The notes beneath the pieces are model-generated. The model saw nothing but the letters and a program-made list of their open reading frames with translations. It searched no databases and was not told where the DNA came from. The translations under genes and the position numbers were made by a program. DNA of 64,000 bases. Origin: Sipunculus nudus. Taxonomy: Eukaryota; Annelida; Sipuncula; Golfingiida; Sipunculidae. Within the stretch, counting starts at the first letter, position 1. Each line of letters begins with the position of its first letter. Shown here piece after piece: positions 13,148 through 28,100 of the stretch. Where the stretch lies: positions 92,619,642 through 92,683,641 of the forward strand of contig CM049306.1 in the NCBI GenBank assembly GCA_026874595.1, given 5' to 3'.

Positions 13148-16100
13148 CTGTAAAAAGATAAAACATGTGTCATTTTTATAGCACCAAGTTAAACTCGCCT
13201 AATCAGACATAGCAAACATTGTAACCAGCTGTAACAAACTAAAGTGTCTTATGGGTCATGATGCTCAGCTGATTAATAGACAGGATGGCATGATGTCAAC
13301 TGAGAACAGGCTGCAGAGAGTCGACTCACAAGAGTATGACACTGCTGGTTTGGGGGCTTTGAAATCTATTGCCCATAATGCACTGGGGCCTTATATATAC
13401 ACAGCTGGTGGAGGTGTAAATATAGTGCAGAGGGCAATTTAGTCAAAAATGTTGGATATGAATTGTCTAAAAGGCAAATTACATAATCATGGGTGTTCTT
13501 GTGATAAGAACTTCACAGAATAAGTAATATTTCGTAAGCATGCATTCATGATGTGTAAACAGAAGGTTTTCTTTGAAATGAAGAAATTTGACAGCTGAGA
13601 CAAGTAGTCCCAGTTATCCATAGTGCTCAACTGAAGAGGTTTGTTTTGAGTAGATACTACCTCTGATAGAAGGATGGTACAGCAGCTCACCTTTTCAAAC
13701 TTGGTCACCTTCTGCTTGGGTTTAGCAGATATTGGTATGGGTGCTCCAAGACTAAAGATGTCCCTCACTATATCATTCTCCTGTAAAACAAAAGCCATAT
13801 TCATCCCAACATAAAAAAAAATATTTCAATATGTTGTTCTATCATGTGAAAATCAAAGGCACTGCGTCTGAGTAGAGAAGCTTTACTTTCAACTCAGATA
13901 ACAAAAATCCAATATTACTCCAGTTTTAATAATATGTCATCTAATTCAATCAACAACTAGAATACGGGTAGTCGACAAGTGACTACTTGTATCCGCCTAA
14001 ATCAGAGTGGAACGGGTGAAGTGTTGCATATTAGCATGGATATTTTATCCCATGGCAGACAAACAGATGGGAGCTGTGCAAACATGGCTGCAGGTGGCGC
14101 CACCAGTTTTGCGTATGATAAAGAGCTATGTGAGATTTATACACATGCAAAATTTTGGCCCAATCGGTCAAATGGTTCCCTAGATATGAGCTTGGATGTC
14201 TGCAGCGTAAACTTGATTGTAGGTGGCGCCACCTGTCATAAAATCAGAAAAGCTATCCAGGATAAATAAGCATGCCGAATTTCAGGTGAATTAGTCAAAC
14301 CACTGCAGAAATATGAGTGATTTTAACCCAAGGCAGACGAACAGATGGACACTGTGCAAACATGGTTGCAGGTGGTGCCACCATTTTCGGTGTATGTTAT
14401 AAAGCTCTCCAAGGGCTACATTTGTGCAAAAAAATTTTCCTGATCGGTCAAACGGTTCCTGAGATATGAGCTTGGATGTCTGCAGCGTAAACGTGAATGT
14501 AGGTGGCGCCACCTGTCATAAAATCAGAAAAGCTATCCAGGATGTATACGCATGCTAAATTTCAGGTGAATTAGTCAAGTCACTGCAGAGATATGAGTGA
14601 TTTTAACCCAAGGCCGACAAACAGATGGACACTGTGCAAACATTGTTGCAGGTAGTGCCACCATTTTTGGTGTATGTTATAAAGCTCTCCAAGGGCTACA
14701 TTTGTGCAAAAGAATTTTCCTGATCGGTCAAACGGTTCCCGAGATATGACTTTTGATGTCTGCAGCGTAAACGTGAATGTAGGTGGCGCCACCTGTCATA
14801 AAATCAGAAAAGCTATCCAGGATGTATACGCATGCCCAATTTCAGGTGAATTAGTCAAGTCACTGCAGAGATGTGAGTGATTTTAACCCAAGGCAGACGA
14901 ACAGATGGACACTGTGCAAACATGGTTGCAGGTGGCGCCACCATTTTTGGTGTATGTTATAAAGCTCTCCAAGGGCTACATTTGTGCAAAAGAATTTTCC
15001 TGATCGGTCAAACGGTTCCCGAGATATGAGCTTGGATGTCTGCAGCGTAAACGTGAATGTAGGTGGCGCCACCTGTCATAAAATCAGAAAAGCTATCCAG
15101 GATGTTTACGCATGCCCAATTTCAGGTGAATTAGTCAAGTCACTGCAGAGATATGAGTGATTTTAACCCAAGGCAGACGAACAGATGGACACTGTGCAAA
15201 CATGGTTGCAGGTGGCGCCACCATTTTTGGTGTATGTTATAAAGCTCTCCGAGGGCTACATTTGTGCAAAAAAATTTTCCTGATCGGTCAAACGGTTCCC
15301 GAGATATGTGGGTTTATGTGTGGAAACAGACGCACAAACGGACGCAGAGCGCAAAGGAAAGGTCAGAGGTCAAAACAAAATCGGGGCGCAGCAGTTCACA
15401 TGTGACCCGAACATAATCCCGGGTTTCGGAAAATTCCGCCCAGCGGTTACGGAGGAGTTCTCCGGACACCTACGCGGCCGCGGCGGCGGCGGCGGCGGCG
15501 GCCAGCTGAAAACATAGTATCCGCAAAACTCTGTTTTGGCGGATACAATGACAAGTTTCTAATTAATATAAAAATGTGTTTTCCTTCAGATGTACCATAT
15601 ATCAACTCACAAGTTTGTTCAAGAATGTGTCCCCCTTGTGCTGCCATCTGTTGAACATATTATACACAAGAAGTGTTAAAAATAAAGCACTCAGAAGTTA
15701 AGTGAAAACAAATGTCATAATTTGAATGTAGATAGTATAAGGTAAGACAAGTGTACCTGAAGATGTGTGTTCATGCCGACTCCCAGCATGTGACATAAAC
15801 TGTTGTACTGGATCTTCCTGGCCCAGCTGTCTATCTCTACACACTCTCCACCAAATTTGATTCTTTCATATGGCACATCCCCTTCCTGTAAACAGAAAGC
15901 TGCACCATGAAGATTTGTTTAAATACAACAACACTTGCAGTAAGCAATTATAAATGGTATGTGTATTTCATAAAATTTGACAGCTGTTTTTTTTTAAACA
16001 GATTTGATGTCATAATTTCATAATGATAATTCACTGGAACTGAAGTATTTGGTGTACCTGAGATAATCACACAACACATACACACAAAATTTTCATTTTA

Positions 16101-19100
16101 GGTACTCATGATTGGAGGCCTTCAATTTTACATAAGATCTTATAAAAGAAATAATCTGTTTTTATCTTGTCTGGTTCAATATGAACCCAAATACTGCTTT
16201 TGAAGATAAACCTCCAAATATCAGTTGAATTAATTTTTGTGAATTCACATTAGTAGGTTCTATTAATTTACCTCCACAGCTTTAAGGATATCTCTAAAGC
16301 TGGACCTCTGTTGCCTTCTGTCTTTCTTAGCTCTGTATTTATTGCTATCTGTGGCCAGGCTTTTCAAGGTCACACACAGGGTTACTATGTTTGGACCCTC
16401 ATAATCCTAAAAACATCAAACCAAACATTACATTGACAAATGAGACCTGATGTAAATACAAACAGTGACAGGAAACCAATGTGTTAGAAATATTCTCATG
16501 TTATGCATGAGTTAGATCGCTTGAAGCCATAATTTACCAACCTCTCGACACCTTTCACTGGTATCACAATATGATGCATCAAAGGGGAATAAATATGATA
16601 CATTCACCCTTTTAAGTGATGACCACTTAGGCAGTGGATGCATTATTCTTTTTTTTATGACAAATTAAAACCAATTTACTAGTATTTTTAATGTTTATAA
16701 TGTGAAATTAATAAAATATTAGTGATAAGTAGTAATAATTCAAATAAGAACATGTGATTTGTAAATTAATATTGTATCCTGATCTGCTTTGAGAACAATG
16801 AAACTGGTATTGCTATTTTTATAAAAGGATTTTACCCCAGGTATGAAAACTTCGAAGAACATAAAACTGCAAAACAAAGGTTCAAGAGTGACCTCCCCCT
16901 AATCAACTCTTATTAAATAAATCTGATCTTGTGTACAGTACAATATCAACAGCCAAACATTTAGTATAACAATGTGATCAGGTACACTGAAGATGTACTG
17001 ACCTCATCCTGTTCTCTCGCCAGCTCATACAGCAGAGCGATGGCTTCCCCTGCTGTGATCCTCAGATCTACATCCGAACTCTCCAGGAGCTGGGGCAGTT
17101 TTGGTAGATGGCTGTAAAGAATAAGATATATATCACATGTTCACTCCTCTTTACAATAAATAAAGTCAACAGTCAACAATCTACAAATGGTTGGTGTCGT
17201 CATCTGGTGACATTTACTGTAACTAAAACAGTACAAACCTCAAGCACTCAGTACTCTTGAGCAGTCTAATTATGGTCAAGGGTTGCCAAATGTTTTTACC
17301 AAAATAACACTTTAAATATCTGAGAAGTCCAAGATGGCTGGGTTTAAGTTGACCTGCGACAACACAGAGAGAAAGCTCACTGTTCAACTTGTTCGATACC
17401 TGAAAGACCTTACAGCAAATAACAATCCAAAGGGGGCAAATTTTAGTGCTATTGGTGTTTGATATATACAAGTTATCCTATGTATGATACTTTCCAAAGT
17501 ATTTGTTTAATTTTACCTTAGTTATGTCTTTTTTTCTAATTTGACATAAGTATTACTTACAACAACAAATATAGTGAAGTTATCTTGCCAAAGATGACTT
17601 ATGAACTGATCAGTCTGGAGATACTCACATATCAATGAGATCGCTAACAACATTTGGTGGAGCTATAGAGACCAGCAGAGCCCAGGCGGCCAGAGCGCTG
17701 GTGTGCAGGTGGCTGATTTCAGGGCTGTGCTTCGGTGGAGTCCCGTCTCCTTTAAAGTAAGATGTTCTGAACAGCTTCTCAAGGTTCGTCATTATGTTGG
17801 CCACATGCTGCAAAGGTCCAACAGTTTCACTCAGAACTCAGGAAGTTCACAATATTGAGACCAGTAACTATTTAATATTTCCATATACTGCTGAGAGAGC
17901 ATCATGCTCTTCAGAGCAATTAGACTTCTGTATTTCTAGGTTGAGTAGCACATTAATCATTGACAATGTGATAAAATATAACCTACACTGTGATCAGCTG
18001 ATTTCCAACTTATCATACCATAAAGTTATCAACAGAATACACGTATTATACTAGGATCATGTCCCTAACAAATGAGGGTATTTTGTATGGAGTCCACCTG
18101 CGTCTTATATTTGGGGCAACTCAGTGAAACTTATCTGAAGCGGCAAGAAAACTGACCGAGATTGAGTGTTAATAGAGGTATTTATGGGAAGTTGTTAGCT
18201 TTCTGAAATTTACCGTGTTTTTGTACAAAATGCTGGTCTAATTTCTATATAAAAGGGAAAAACTGATTTAAAGCTACTTTAACAGAGTTTCAAAGGAAAA
18301 AATAAAATTAATGATTAAGAAATCCTCAAGTCATTCATCATCACTAGCCATGTGATGCTTCACAAATCATAATATTTGTGTACGCACACACCAGCGTTAG
18401 TCTTTAATACAGACACAAGGTGCTGCCACTCCAGCCGCAACATTCACTACTTTCAGCAACATAATATTATTCATTAGCATTACTTAATAAGGCACATTGT
18501 GCAACAATACCTCATATTAAATATTCATTTTAAGCCCCATTGGATTTCTTTTAGATATACATTCACTTCAGATATATATCTGATAGGGGTAACGAACAGT
18601 AATACAGGTGAAACCCCAGGATATTTAGGTATGCGCGTGTATATTTTTCATGGCTAAAAAAAATTACTGCTGAGCTGGCATTGATGTAGGTATAACCAAG
18701 ACAGGGTGCATATTCTAATGAGGCAGCATATTCTGTTGAGAACTTAACAGAACATGTCAACCTGTCAGATATATGGGTCACCCTGTTTTAAAGTAGCCCA
18801 TGAATTACTAGCTCTGAGAGAGAGGGGGACAATAAGAAAGCAAGGTACAGTAAAATCTCGCCTAACCACCACCTCAGTTTAGCAACCACCTCAAAATAAT
18901 GACCAATTTTCAGTGTCCTAATTCTTTTTGCTCTTTATTAAAGACCTCGCTTGAAAGACCACCTCGTAAAATGTGACCTACTTTATCGAGGTCCCAATGG
19001 TGGCTATATTTTGAGGTTTTATTGTACTTGTAAATCCCTGTTTTTAAAACTGACATTATTCTTACTGGTATAATATTGTATAATATTATATATAATACTC

Positions 19101-22100
19101 TAGCCCATATCATTTATTCAAGTTTTATCTTAGCCTTAGTGGAAATACCTCTGGTGGACCATGATTTTTCAATAAACAGAAAACAGTCTGCTGGGTGTAT
19201 GGCCTTGTTTTCTTTTTCACTTTTTCTTGATAAAATGATAAAAATTTAGAGTAAATGAATTGGTGAAAATGATTCTGGCACTGAATAACAACCAGTATGA
19301 TATCCTATGACAGTAGGGAAATTTTAGATATTGGATTGATAACTGGATACTGTGGCTTTCATCTAAATAACAAGTGAACCATGGGTCATGACACTTAGCC
19401 GACTGACATGTTGACAAATGTCCTTGCACAGGCAACTATTTAAGTAAATGTAGGTGGCACCATAATTCATGCATATTAGCTCACGTTCATCAAAGACCCA
19501 TAAGCACACTTAATTTGATGACAGTCCATTCAGCATTTAAGAAATGGAGAATGACAGGCTTGTGCAAAAATAAGTGTCTTTCATGAAAAAATTGTTTCAA
19601 TGCATACTATCTTTCCTAGGAATGATCATGTTGGGGATGTAAAAACTACTGCAGGGCTTACCTCCCACTCATCTCCAGCTACAAAGCTGCACATCCCAAG
19701 AGACCTGGCACACTGTAATACACAGAAAACATGAATAGTCTAAGATTAAGATGAATCTATTAAATATTTATCTATATGCCCTTTTTCATTGATTAATTCT
19801 TACTTTAATTTAATACTGACATTCTGACTGGTATAATATTATATATAATTCTCTTGCCCATATCATTTATTCAAGTTTTATCTTAGCTTTAGTGGAAATA
19901 CCTCTGGTGGACCATGATTTTTCAAAATACAGAAAACAGTCTGCTGGGTGAATGGCCTAGTTTTCTTTTTCACTTTTTCTTGATAAAATGATAGAAATAT
20001 TAGAGTGAATGAATTGGTGAAAATGATTCTGGCATTTAATAACCACCGGCATGATATCCGTTAACAATAGGGAAAGTTGAGATATTGGCTGGATAACTGG
20101 ATCTGGTGGCTTTCATCTAAATAAATAGTCACAAAACTGACCAGCAAGGATATAACCAGTCATCCATGTGCCCAGGGCCTGTAAATGCACATTAATGACA
20201 CATATTTTCTAAACATTTAATTCTACACTGACCAATTGACCTAACTACCATAGCCCTCATGCTCCGCCCTTTTGACCTAATTATGCTAATGAGCGCAAAA
20301 AATGCTCTTTCACAGAAGGCCACCCATGTCTATGGTTGCGAGAGCTGTTTATAAGACTACAGTGACATAACATTGACAAAGATGTCACAAAGGTCCGTGG
20401 CCTGGACAACGCACTGACTGACTTAATCAGCTGAAATTGCTATATCTCTAATCTCCAGTAATGAATATATCACAATCTTCGTAAAGTGTTTTGCCATATT
20501 TTGGATTATTTGTGTCACACAAATAGAGTGCATTTTGCAAGGTAAGACATTATGATTTACTCGGCAGTTAGCATAATAGCTCCTGCAACCTTTGGCCTGA
20601 AACTTTTTACAGTTTCCTTCGCACAAAAATATATCCCAGAAAAAAACATGCAGACAGGGGTACTAATAAAAAACTACATGTGCTCAGTTTGGGAGAGTCC
20701 CCAAAATTATGCAAATTTTGCGCTTGTCAGGTGACTGTTTGTTTACACTGCCAGTGGGAAGTTGATTGGTTGCTCACAACTGCTCTGCTCCTGATGATTC
20801 ATTGTATGAATATGTGATTAAGGTCACACAGAGTTCATGGTTAGGTCAATTCTAGATGGGCAGTTTTCTGCTTTTCCTAATGCAGCAACCACACCACCCT
20901 TGTAAAACAGGTTTTCTGTTTTGACAATTTCCAGGATAGTAAATACTTGGAGAAAGCATATGTTTACTTACTGATGACCTGGCTCTGAGACTTGCAGATC
21001 CGTCGCTAAGAATGGTGGTCATTATCGGAGACAAAGTGCGAAATACCTCCTCCCCATCTCCTCCTGATCCTAGCTGGAGACACAAGAGGGCGCCACAGGT
21101 GGCAGCTGCTGACTGTTCTTCACCTTTGCCTTTCTTCAAACACTTTTCTACACTGTCGGTTACTGTCATTTTCCTGTGTTACAAAGATGATAAGCCTATT
21201 AATACTGATATCACTCATTTTAACACTTACTGAAATATTTCTGTGAACAGACAATGTGTACTATATACCTGTAAAGGAGCTGACTGCCAAGGATACCAGT
21301 TTACTGTCAACATGCTATGAAACTGACATTAAGCAATGATAGGATAAGCAATAAAATGAAACTGAAAATTAAATATTCATGCATTGTACATTGGTGCAGG
21401 AAACTGTCTTGGGCATGATTTAGGCCCTGGACTACAGAGTTACTGTGCTTACCTTACAAATAAAAGAGTTCTGCGAGTCTTTTAAATATTTTGCACATGA
21501 TTAAGGAGGTTTTACAAGAAGACTAGGAACAAATAAGAACAAAAATTAAAAAGGCTGAACATAGTGAATATTCCTGCAAGATTTTCCATCTCGTATTGGT
21601 ATGTGATCAATATTTGTTAAATTAAATTACAATGTTTTAGCTGACACAGCTAAATCATTTAAATGCAAATTTAAATCAACTGTACTTTCAGAGTCTAGAA
21701 CTTAGAAGTCAATTTGATGTTTCTGGCTCCTTACAAATGTCAATATATTAAGAAGATAAAAGATGAAAGACTTGTTAAAACAAAGGACTAATAGTATCAT
21801 CAATCAGTAATACTTTTCAAAACCCCTTAAATCTCAGTAGCATATGAAAGTTGATCTTCACATTTAGCCATATAAAACTGTATTAATGCCAGAAAAAATG
21901 GATGACTGTGGTAAAAATACATGCTATAGAAAATTATGCACAGAAAATCTGTTGCATTAAGGGTATTATTTTCACGTGAATATGTATTTACTCAAGGGAT
22001 CACCATTGCTTTCTGAACAGTAACAAGCAATAAAGAATTATATCTTTCAGTCCTGTCTCAGCTTGCTTTTAGTATATAAAACAATATGCTATGTGGGAGT

Positions 22101-25100
22101 TTCTGAGCACCTTATACTGAAATCTGTCCTGACATTGTTGACACTTTTATAACATCAATATTTCTTAATTTGTGTGATAAAGATGAAGGACAGCGAACAA
22201 CGGTCATTGACATATACACACATATATATAGCATACAAGGTCTTGCTATATATACAGCATCTTTATTTATATTCCCGAAAGTGTAGTCTTATCTAAGTGT
22301 TGTGGGAAAATACCAATACCTTTAACAGGTGTCTCAGTTATTGTGACCTCCTGTGGTGTGCAAGGTCATATCTGAATGAGCTCTAACTTAACTAGGGTTC
22401 TCATAGACACATACATGAAAATACAGATTAATAACAATTCATTTTTATCTAAACATGTAGGGACATATACTGGATATATATATCCAGTCAGCTAAGCTAA
22501 ATACAGAATCTATTCTGAGGGGTTATCCTTGAGGCTAAAAATACTGTCAAAAAGCCAAGAAATGTTTCTCACCTATCAATTAGAAATTCATAAACATATT
22601 TCTTTGAGAAAGCCTTCCCAAGCCCTAGCAAACATTCTGTTCTCCCTTTGGCACTGAAAATACAAACAAAAGTAATTATACATTTTGAGACACTGCTATA
22701 AAGCCATGCTGTGTGCAGACAATGTTATCCTAATATCTGATAAATTATACTTCTTGTGTATTTTTTCTAAAACTAAATTAAACCATTTTTCATTCAAAAA
22801 CTGGCAATATCTCATTCAAGTAAATTAGAAAAATGGTCATTAGCTAATACTTCTGGAGCTAAAGATTAAGCTTTAATATACTTTCTCTGTCTGTCCATTT
22901 TTCTTGGTCTGTCTCCATCTCTCTCTCTGTTTCTGTCCTCTCTCTGTCTTTCTGTCTGTCTGTCTCTTTATCTGTCTTTCTCTATCACAGACATTAACAT
23001 TTATGATTCTCCTGCAGATTTATGAATGAATCCAGCACTGAGTAAGTTTCTACCTCTTTTGTGATGTCCCATCGATTGCCTCTTTGAGTTTGTCTTCAAA
23101 GTTCTCCTGAGCACTTTGTTCATCCACTTCTTGATCTGTTCCTGTCATGAAATAGGTCAATGATAACAGGACAATCATACAGATATGTCTTGGTGTAAGA
23201 CTGGAAATTGAAAAGACCAGGTAGTGAAAGAAAGTCTGACACAGCTTTAAGAACAGCCCCAGGATCATAAATACAGCTTCACCTGCAGAGATCTGTCAAA
23301 GGTTAAAACAAGCACAAATAATACTGATTTTGGTTTTACCAACAATCCTGTGAACCTATGGTTAAAGTCTTCAGATACCAATGTCCGCTTTATAAAAACA
23401 AATATGCAAGATGAACAAAATAAGGTTCTCCCAACTGTACATAATTGACAAACTGTGCAAGAAGTCAAGATCTAACCTATTGTGGGCAATGTCTGTGGGC
23501 CAAGTCATATTATTTATAACTCATAATAACTGTAAATCTAAGAGCTAATTAGACCAAATGAAGTGCTGACCTATCTTTTAAATTAAACTTGCATCACTAG
23601 ATTAGACTAATGTTTAGCTAATAAAGGTCTTACTTTGAGTGTTTAATGGTAAATGAACTATTGTATTTATCTGGCATATGAATCTTTAATAAACCAGTTA
23701 TTGATGAAATAGAACCATACTTTTATCAAGCATCTATTCCATCAAAATTTTGTTTTATGGACATAAAGCCAAGAATGTGAAAATGTTGCACGTCAGATCA
23801 CAGATGCTAGTAGTCTGGAAGTTTCTGAATAAACATAAAAATAATTGATAATAACATCAAAATATATGAAAATAAACCTTACCATCTCCTAGCATGCTGG
23901 TTGCATCTGACGCACTCGATATGACACTGGCTGTGTCACCTGTGTCATATTCTTCGTCACTCTGGTGACGCGAGTCACCCCCTCCACCTCCTCCATACTT
24001 CCGACCCCCTGAAAATAATTGACAGCATAAATCTGCCCAAGGGATTCTTTTAAAATGAACATTTGAGTAAAAGTTGATCAGTTTATCATTCTTCTGTATA
24101 CATTTTACCTCACCAAACATTGTATCATTCTAATGAAACAGGATTAACCCTGAAATGGTACTTCCTTTTTATACTTCCTTTTTATTAATTCTACGGCATG
24201 TTTACCAAAATCGCAATATATTTTATACACTTGAAAATAAGTTTTTTTCCTTTATCTCGCTCATATGGATTGCTGGAGGCTTCACTTTCACACGGTAACA
24301 CAGACCTGAACACTTTCTGCACAATCTTCTGATAAATCCAGTGAGTAATATTTTAATGACATGTACCATCACTTACAAAAATGTTGTTATTGGTACTAAA
24401 GCCGCAGCTGTATATGGGTCATTCCACAGTAAATTGGGCAAATTGGTGATACTGCTTGGTCAAAATTTTTTTTTTTCATCATATCTGGCTTAAATTTGTA
24501 GCACCTGTAGGCAGAGATGTCTAGTTTCACTAACACATAAAAGCCAAGCTTAAACAGCAAAGTCTTTTTTGAAAATAACAATCATGGAAAACTCAGTAAA
24601 ACACTTTTTCAACTCTGTCACAGTCATGTCAATTGATCTGAAATACAAAATTTAAGGAGATGACACCAGTTAAATAATACAAGACAATGGCAAAATATCA
24701 TTCCTCCCTAAATTAAATATAACTTTTCCTTATGAATTAGACCCATGTATATACAAAAAAGGTTAAGAAAATTGCAAACTTTATCAAGAACCATTTTTTT
24801 CTTCAATTCTTTTTCTCAGGTAAAGACAATTATTCTAATAAAAACAGATTAAATCATCATTAGGTAAATCAAGATTTCCTTTATTTACATTTATAACAGA
24901 AAAATCTGTGTAGTTAAATGATTCCCTTGATAATATTTAGCTAGCAAAGACCATGAGTATTTGTGACAGAGTTGACAGAACAGGCTTTTGACCGGTATAC
25001 TCTAACATATGACTTTATAAATCTCTTAATTATTTTCATGCACAAGTCTTCTATGATCAAATATTTCCTTATATGGTACTTAATTTTTTTTATTGACCAG

Positions 25101-28100
25101 CACTTGATTGTGTCACATAAATTGGCTCATATTTAAGTTCTGGCTGACAGAAGAAAATCTGTTGTCACATAACTGAATATTTCTCTGCAAACTTATGAAA
25201 ACAACTTGACTGTATGTTTATAATATTTAAAGTATAGAGCACAGATAATTCAAAATGATTAGACATCCTACAGATGATTTAAATTTCCTTTTCCTTGTCA
25301 GTTTTGGGGTCTGCAGATGTCTTGAAATATTTAAAGGCCATTGAAATCTCTGGGAGGCGGGACAGGGTAAAAGACCTTAAGAGGAGATGGGGCTGCTCTT
25401 TGGAGGGTTGTAGATTCAGTTTTGCCTTCTTTTCGCTGACCACTAGAGGACTGGAACTGTCTATCAGCTGCCAAATAAATTCAGTGATGCAAGAAGTTGC
25501 AATTATCCATAATCCTAACTAGATAATATATCCAACAAGACTGGCACTATTGACTCTGGATGTTTCATCAACAGAGTTACAGGTAGTATAAAAGTTTCTG
25601 TTTGTACACATTTACCAGTTCAAAAGTGGAAAACTATTTTGTGAAACCAAATTAACAGTTACATTAAACAATGAAAAAGGTTTTACAGAAACTGAAGAAC
25701 AATTCCAGGTGTCATGGAGTCATCTTCATCAGTGTTTGCATTTGCAAAAAACATTCTGTTATTATGTTGCCACGGTCTTTTGTGGGAACCAGAAGCAGCA
25801 TGTTAGCAGGAAAAGAGGAATTGACACCATTTATTTTTATTTTTTTTATGCAGCATGTCTACAATCAAGTGTCATACAATGGACATATAAATAAATAAAT
25901 CATATTAATGTCCACAGAGATAAATATATTATAGCACAATAATTGACCAAGTCTGCTGCAACATGCTTAGCTTTTCCTGCTGGGACAGGATGTATTAAAT
26001 GCTGTCAAAATCTAGCAAATGTATTCTAAATGATTTTTGATATTGTGGTTCAAGGTACAGGCCTGACACTCTTCAGCAGAATGAAACCACTATGAATCTG
26101 GGGTCATAAGAATATCTTTATTGATTATAAGGGAACACAGGCTACAAGAGTGAATGCTCTGTATCATATCTAGCTTCATTTTATTTTTAAATAATTTAGA
26201 TTGCTGATTGCCCATGCTGTTAAAAATGAAAATATTCAGTTATATAAATAGCAGTGGATGTATCAGGTCAGAATACCAAAATGCAAGATTTTTCTGCTGG
26301 GTTACTGTATTTCATTAGTTAGCCAATTCATAAATCATTAATATTGCCTGGAACTAAATAAATTGAATAATAATTAAGCTAACACATAAAATATAGTTGC
26401 AATCTAATGGAATATACAATATATTAGTATATATAATAATGGTGAAAGCTTTGTTAAGTAATCAGTGCTCAAAATACAGACATGTCAACTCATTCACTTG
26501 ATGGAGTTGACTGTGATGGAGTTGACAAATGCTTGATTTTTTATTTATAATTTTTTTGAAAATTACGTTATATGCCAGTTATTGAAGATTTTAAACAAAA
26601 AACACATGTTTTTCTTAAACAAAATAACATTTTACCCATTTATCTATTGATGAAGGTGAAAAAGCTGTGACAGAGTTGACATCTTAATTTTCCACCCTCC
26701 AGAATGAAGACATAAAGGGTTCCATTTCTTACACTAGATACATGTTATGTATGAAACAGTGTTTCATGGATAAAGTATGTCCATGCAACATTTTATATTT
26801 GGCTTAGTATAGATATAAATATGTAACTGTCAATTTGCTTGGATATAATTCTTTATGTGACGGAGTTGACTCAAAACTGGGGGCCAGATCAGAAATGTTT
26901 GCAAAAAAAAGTAAGTGGCAACAATTTCTTCAAGCAACCATGGAATCTGAACACCTTATTGTGTATTTTAATTTAGCTAATTAAGGTAAGGAATGAGTTC
27001 TTTATCTACTCTACCAAAAGACCTAATATATTAGCTCCTTGCTCAGGGGACATGCTATTTGTCTGAAAGTGCATATATTGGGATGGGCCTACATAAGTAA
27101 TAATCCATCCTTTATTGTCTCAGTTTGGAGGGATGGAGAACCCATGCCAAGGTATTTAACCATATGTATTTGTGTAAAACCTTTAACTACTTGCTGATGA
27201 ATGAATAAGGAGGGACCAGATATATATGTAATTGCTCATTTTACTGCGGAATGACCCATATAATTTAGAGAACCTAGTATTGTAGAATTTTATGATGTCA
27301 GCAATGTATATGTTATTTTAATATTTTTTAATATGCTTCTTCCAGTCATTACAGGTGAAATTATGCTATAGGCAAGTTCAGTCATACAGACAATTAACAG
27401 CATTATTGTGATGATAATTACTATTATATTCATTTATTAAAGGGTAATATATACTGATTAACAGTATCATTGTTCTTTAATATGGTGCCAGGGAGAGCTC
27501 AAGCCATGTAAACATTTTGGTATTAACACATGTGAAGTAACAGTTAGTTAGAAATAGTTTTGAGAATAACAGTGGTCATAATTTCAGGAAGATAAGTTGT
27601 ATGTGGTATAATGAAACTTAAACTAGCATCCAATGCGGAAACATAAGATGTTGTAATATATTGTTATCTCTTAACATGTCAAGTGGGAATGACAGCGAGC
27701 AATATTCAGGGGATGAGACCTTGCACGCCGCTGAGCCTTTTTATATAACGCAACTTACCCATGTAGTAACAGTGAGTCAGGTCACAGTATTAATTTCCAT
27801 TGCAACGGAATTTTATTTATATAAGTGATGCTTTATATATATGTTCATTTATGTAACTTAACTGTTTAGCTAACATACAACATTTCTGAATTATGTAGCG
27901 GTACGTTAATGACTTATAAAGCATAAATTAAGGAGGTATAAAGGGGAATTAGTGCTAGCATTTAGCTAAATAGTAGTTTTGACTTTTATGTATATTTATT
28001 CACATTGATAGACAAAGATGGATACTGGTTTTGTACTGGGTATTCTGTCCTGTAAAACTTTTTTGTAAGAAGTGTTTCACTATTTTTGAGAATAACTTTA

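Noticed and set aside
14291-15072. Three near-identical 70-73-residue minus-strand frames beginning MAPPTFTFTLQTSK
   Set aside because: They recur every 280 bp because the DNA repeat recurs. There is no codon bias, and differences are not concentrated at third positions.
14039-15300. CRISPR array
   Set aside because: Units are 280 bp and fully repeated without unique spacers, in a eukaryotic intron.
25295-25522. 75-residue frame inside the 2.85-kb TIR element as a transposase
   Set aside because: Too short, with no DDE-like or zinc-finger signature visible.
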